Shown one piece after another: positions 31,976-34,892 of a stretch of DNA of 34,892 nucleotides. The position numbers and the translations under genes were made by a program. The notes under the pieces are model-generated. The model made no database searches. It was not told the DNA's origin and saw nothing but the letters and a program-made list of their open reading frames with translations. The stretch covers positions 1-34,892 of the forward strand of contig DYOB01000017.1 in NCBI GenBank assembly GCA_020720765.1. Reading direction: 5' to 3'. Each line of letters opens with the position of its first letter. Within the stretch, counting starts at the first letter, position 1. The stretch is from Borreliella garinii. Its GTDB lineage: Bacteria; Spirochaetota; Spirochaetia; JABEVK01.

Positions 31976-33939
31976 TGGCCTACGCACACAAAATCTTCGA
32001 CCAAAATTTTCTTGAATACGCTAGCTATGTCATTAAGGACCGCGCCATCCCCGAGCTTAAAGACGGTCTTAAACCCGTTCAAAGACGTATCCTCCATTCT
32101 CTCTTCGAACTCGACGACGGCAAGTTTCATAAGGTAGCCAATGTCGTCGGCCATTGTATGAAATACCACCCGCATGGAGATGCTAGTATCTATGAGGCCT
32201 TGGTTAGTATAGCCCAGAAAGAACTTCTGATTGATAAGCAGGGGAATTTCGGAAATATTTATACTGGTGACGTAGCTAGCGCCGCCCGGTATATCGAATG
32301 CCGTCTTTTGAACTTCGCCAAGGAAATACTTTTCAACCCTGATATCACTGTTTTTACCGAAAGCTATGACGGCCGTAACCGTGAACCCGTTGTCTTTCCT
32401 GCCAAGGTTCCCCTAGTGATCATCCTCGGAGCCGAGGGGATCGCCGTGGGGATGAGTACGAAAATCCTCCCCCATAACTTCCACGAAGTCCTCGGCGGTG
32501 TAAAAACCCTGCTCCAGGGCGGCACCCCTCAGATTTTTCCAGACTTCAACACCGCCGGCATCCTCGATGCCACCGATTATAAGGACGGAATGGGTTCGGT
32601 GCGCGTCAGGGCAAAACTCGATACATCGGACCCTAAACGCATAGTCATACGCGAAATTCCCTTTGGCACAACGACAGAAAAACTGATGAACTCGATAGAA
32701 GCCGCCGCTAAGAAAGGAAAGATCAAGATAGCGGGGATCAACGATTTTACCTCAGATAATGTCGAAGTGGAAATCAGGTTACCCAAAGGAGTTTACGCCG
32801 CAGATATCGTCGACGCCTTGTGGGCCTTCACCGAGTGCGAAATCACCCACCACGTCAACCTTCTCGTTATACACGAGAACACCCCCGTCACCATGACAGT
32901 CACAGAACTTTTAAAGTACCACGCCGGACAACTCCTGCAGGTCCTGAAAAAAGAACTTGAGTTTGAAGAACGCGATCTCAAAGATAAACTGCACGCAAGG
33001 ACCTTAGAACAGATTTTTATTGAAGAACGCATTTATAAACAGATTGAAACGATGAAGACCCAGGAAACCGTGGTAACAGCTGTTATCGAAGGTTTTATTC
33101 CCTTCCAGAACCAAATTAAACGCGAGGTTACCCATGAAGACGTTGAAAGGCTTTTAAGAATACCTATCAGAAGAATTTCACTTTATGATATCGAGAAAGC
33201 CCGCAAGGAAATGGCGGAAATCAAGGCCAGATTGAAAGAGATACGTACCGCGCTTTCCAACCTGACCGAATACGCTATCGGATGGCTTGATAAAATTCTG
33301 GGTAAAACGAAGGGCATGTTTCCACGTCTTACCGAGGTGACAAGTTTTCAAAAAATCGACGTCAGGGTTGCGGCTATCCGTGATAAAAAATTGCGCTACG
33401 ACAAAGCAACCGGTTATGCCGGTATCACAGTCAGTACAGGAACTGTCGTTTCTGAAGTCTCCGATGTCGACCGTATTCTGATAATCGGAAAAGACGCTGT
33501 GTATACTATTATTGATGTCCCTCAAAAAGTTTTTATCGGGAAAGGCGTCCTTTTTATCGGTATCGCGGACAAGGATATTCTTGCAAACACGATTTTCAGT
33601 CTGGCTTACCGTCAGAAATCCACGGGGTTTGTTTACCTCAAACGCTTTGTTATCGAAGGCTGGATTCTCGGAAAGAAATACCCTTTACTTCCCGACGACG
33701 CTTTACCCATGAAACTCACCCTGCGCCAGGATTTGGACATCCGTTTGGAATACAGGCAGAAATCCCTCCTGAGGGTTCCTGAGGAAACCTTTCCGCTCCG
33801 AGATTTTCTGGTAAAAAATCCCACTGCACTTGGAAAGCGTCTAACACAAAAGGAAGTGATGAACGTTAGGTTTGTCAAACCCGGACTTTCAGAGGAAATC
33901 GAAGAGGAAAGTGAAGTCGAAGAAGGGGGTGAACCCTGA
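31975..33939 (+). CDS. parC: DNA topoisomerase IV subunit A (ParC-type)
   Basis: DNA-cleaving subunit. Seen: DGLKPVQRRIL, KYHPHGDASIYEALV (about 63-77), and catalytic Tyr106 in AARYIECRL. The coiled-coil and gate region follow to about residue 440. The C-terminal part is short (about 200 residues), lacks a GyrA box (QRRGGKG), and ends in an acidic tail EEESEVEEGGEP. 654 aa, well below GyrA length, so topoisomerase IV (decatenation) is favoured. At the quinolone-determining Ser (E. coli ParC Ser80) it has Ala70, while the acidic partner Glu74 is kept. Coupled to parE. Confidence 0.9.
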   Translation: MAYAHKIFDQNFLEYASYVIKDRAIPELKDGLKPVQRRILHSLFELDDGKFHKVANVVGHCMKYHPHGDASIYEALVSIAQKELLIDKQGNFGNIYTGDVASAARYIECRLLNFAKEILFNPDITVFTESYDGRNREPVVFPAKVPLVIILGAEGIAVGMSTKILPHNFHEVLGGVKTLLQGGTPQIFPDFNTAGILDATDYKDGMGSVRVRAKLDTSDPKRIVIREIPFGTTTEKLMNSIEAAAKKGKIKIAGINDFTSDNVEVEIRLPKGVYAADIVDALWAFTECEITHHVNLLVIHENTPVTMTVTELLKYHAGQLLQVLKKELEFEERDLKDKLHARTLEQIFIEERIYKQIETMKTQETVVTAVIEGFIPFQNQIKREVTHEDVERLLRIPIRRISLYDIEKARKEMAEIKARLKEIRTALSNLTEYAIGWLDKILGKTKGMFPRLTEVTSFQKIDVRVAAIRDKKLRYDKATGYAGITVSTGTVVSEVSDVDRILIIGKDAVYTIIDVPQKVFIGKGVLFIGIADKDILANTIFSLAYRQKSTGFVYLKRFVIEGWILGKKYPLLPDDALPMKLTLRQDLDIRLEYRQKSLLRVPEETFPLRDFLVKNPTALGKRLTQKEVMNVRFVKPGLSEEIEEESEVEEGGEP

Positions 33940-34202
33940 CCATCCAGGAAATTGTAGCTTGGGTTTACCGCGCACGGCTCGAACTTCTGGCTGAGGGTCG
34001 GAAACCCGCTTGGGTTTTACTGAGTCATGAACGTTACCGAGAACTTCAAGCCTGGCACCGCCAGCTGGGTGAGCTCCATATAGGAGATTATATCAACGCT
34101 GACAGGCTTTTCGAACTCGAAATAGCCTTGGATAATACCCAGGATTTTCTCGTCTTGGATGAAGAAAGGAAACCGTGTGTTATTCCTGATCTATCCGGTT
34201 AA
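33936..34202 (+). CDS. Small hypothetical protein with CTG start, coupled to parC
   Basis: An open frame of 88 codons begins with CTG overlapping the parC stop (CTGA) and ends at TAA 34200-34202. No ATG, GTG or TTG occurs in its first three quarters, and a TGA lies two codons upstream of the CTG. A strong Shine-Dalgarno-like GAAGGGGG lies just 5' at normal spacing. The product (TIQEIVAWVYRARLELLAEG..., then KPAWVLLSHERYRELQAWHR and LHIGDYINADRLFELEIALD) looks like a genuine soluble helical protein with balanced composition. ATC (33942) is the only other plausible start nearby. Function unknown. Confidence 0.6.
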   Translation: MTIQEIVAWVYRARLELLAEGRKPAWVLLSHERYRELQAWHRQLGELHIGDYINADRLFELEIALDNTQDFLVLDEERKPCVIPDLSG

Positions 34203-34581
34203 AAAACAATAGGACTGTGTTTGTCGCAGGTTTGGTTACCGCGCATCTTTTTATGCCATAAAGCGCAGATGCCCTCTTCCTGGACATCGGTTTATATTTT
34301 ATTCTCGGCTTTCATCAAAGTCCTGCTGCCTTTCCATTGAATGCACGTATAACAATACGTCTTGGTTCGTGAATGTAGATATCTTCCCACTTTAACTCCT
34401 TACTTTAAGTATCGGGTAGATATTGACGAATATAGGGGCCCCTTCTAAAAACTTAACGGTTATCTCCAAAAGCCGATATGATGGAACTCTTTTACGGTTT
34501 TAATCCAAGAAGTAGCTTTTACGATGGTTGACCCCTCGGTTTTGCCGTTTTCTTGTTACTTTTCGGCCTCATTGAGAATAT
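34203..34581. other. Non-coding stretch with imperfect dyad
   Basis: No gene is seen in these 379 bases. An imperfect hairpin lies at 34243-34272: outer arms GCATCT/AGATGC and inner arms TTTATG/CATAAA. It lacks a U run, so a terminator role after the small ORF is doubtful. The remainder may be flank or debris of the insertion sequence that follows. Confidence 0.4.
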
Positions 34582-34830
34582 TTAGGTAGACCTCGCCCTT
34601 TGAAGTCTGGTGTAACGCATCAGGTTGTACACCAAGTTCATGAGTCCCGTCGTAAAGCTGATCCGCAAGTATCCTTTCGCTTTGAGATACATTCTGTTCA
34701 TGGCAATTTCCATATGGCCAAAGACATGCTCGACTCTTGCCCGCACTTTGCTTATTTTCTCATTCCACTTTTCGTCCCGCGCTGTTAAGGGCTTATTCTT
34801 CGCTGCCTTCCTCATGATACCTGATTTCAT
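34582..34830 (-). mobile_element. IS5-family transposase, C-terminal fragment
   Basis: 82 codons matching the end of IS5-type DDE transposases: SGIMRKAAKNKPLT, KVRARVEHVFGHME (with the catalytic Glu region) and TGLMNLVYNLMRY. The frame is closed by a TAA nine bases before the ATG, and the catalytic Asp residues are absent, so this is a remnant. GLG before the ATG also fits the family, so the real protein once extended upstream. No terminal inverted repeats or target duplications could be recognised. Confidence 0.75.
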
Positions 34831-34892
34831 TCCTAATCCTTAGATAGTGCCCCCGATAGTGGTCAAAACAAAAATTTGAGGAAATTCAGGCT

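Noticed and set aside
34243-34272. Dyad after the CTG-start ORF as a terminator
   Set aside because: Imperfect, with a large asymmetric internal loop and no U tract.
1-34892. CRISPR arrays, prophage or integrated element boundaries
   Set aside because: No regularly spaced direct repeats, integrase or tRNA-end duplication were seen; only the transposase remnant at the right end is mobile DNA.

Overview
The window is a dense bacterial chromosome segment with short intergenic gaps, many ATGA-type gene overlaps and no CRISPR array. The most likely host is a free-living spirochaete (Spirochaetaceae-like). I infer this from the layout rpsB-tsf-frr-uppS-cdsA-rseP followed by a CpXC-domain gene, the type of the parE/parC pair, and several unrecognised genes of spirochaetal character. 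No rRNA or species marker is present, so this is inference.

Layout. (1) 1-1407: creD-like membrane protein, with its frame open at the left edge. (2) 1496-9511: a carbon-phosphorus lyase cluster: phnF regulator, phnG-H-I-J-K-M, a hexapeptide-repeat transferase, phnL, and a PHP-domain phosphoesterase that fits PhnPP. (3) 9578-13557: a phosphonate ABC importer (phnD, phnC, two phnE) ending in a 2H-phosphoesterase gene. Together these import phosphonates, attach them to ribose phosphate, cleave the C-P bond with the PhnJ radical-SAM enzyme, and open the cyclic ribose phosphate. phnN, phnO and classical phnP are absent, which matches the PhnPP shortcut. (4) 13560-15245: a YkgJ-type Cys-cluster protein (minus), 5-formyltetrahydrofolate cyclo-ligase, and an unrecognised helical protein. 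(5) 15300-19183: a 1115-residue fusion of 2-oxoacid dehydrogenase E1 alpha + E1 beta + lipoyl domain + complete FabH-type ketosynthase III, overlapping a flavodoxin-like gene. This is the most unusual item: it looks like a one-chain device that decarboxylates a 2-oxoacid and passes the acyl group to a chain-initiating ketosynthase without a visible E2. (6) 19215-19721: a decayed Dps/ferritin-like gene with several frameshifts. (7) 25382-19700 (minus): rpsB-tsf-frr-uppS-cdsA-rseP-CpXC. (8) 27252-25456 (minus): tRNA-Arg(CCG), a GH3 family (NagZ-like) gene and maf. (9) 29366-27269 (minus): a probable outer-membrane barrel protein and a FecR-like small exported protein. (10) 29443-34202 (plus): plsC-like acyltransferase, topoisomerase IV parE and parC, and a small coupled ORF that appears to start at CTG. 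(11) 34203-34892: non-coding DNA and the C-terminal fragment of an IS5-like transposase.

A recurring regulatory theme is that several genes have a sigma70-type -10 hexamer ending exactly 6 nt before the start codon and no Shine-Dalgarno. This predicts leaderless mRNAs for phnF, the folate cyclo-ligase, the 14661 gene and the barrel protein, and possibly for phnG and the fusion gene. By contrast, phnD, rpsB, tsf, frr, plsC and the FecR-like gene have clear Shine-Dalgarno sites. A perfect 20-bp palindrome before phnG is the best candidate for the operator of the C-P lyase cluster.
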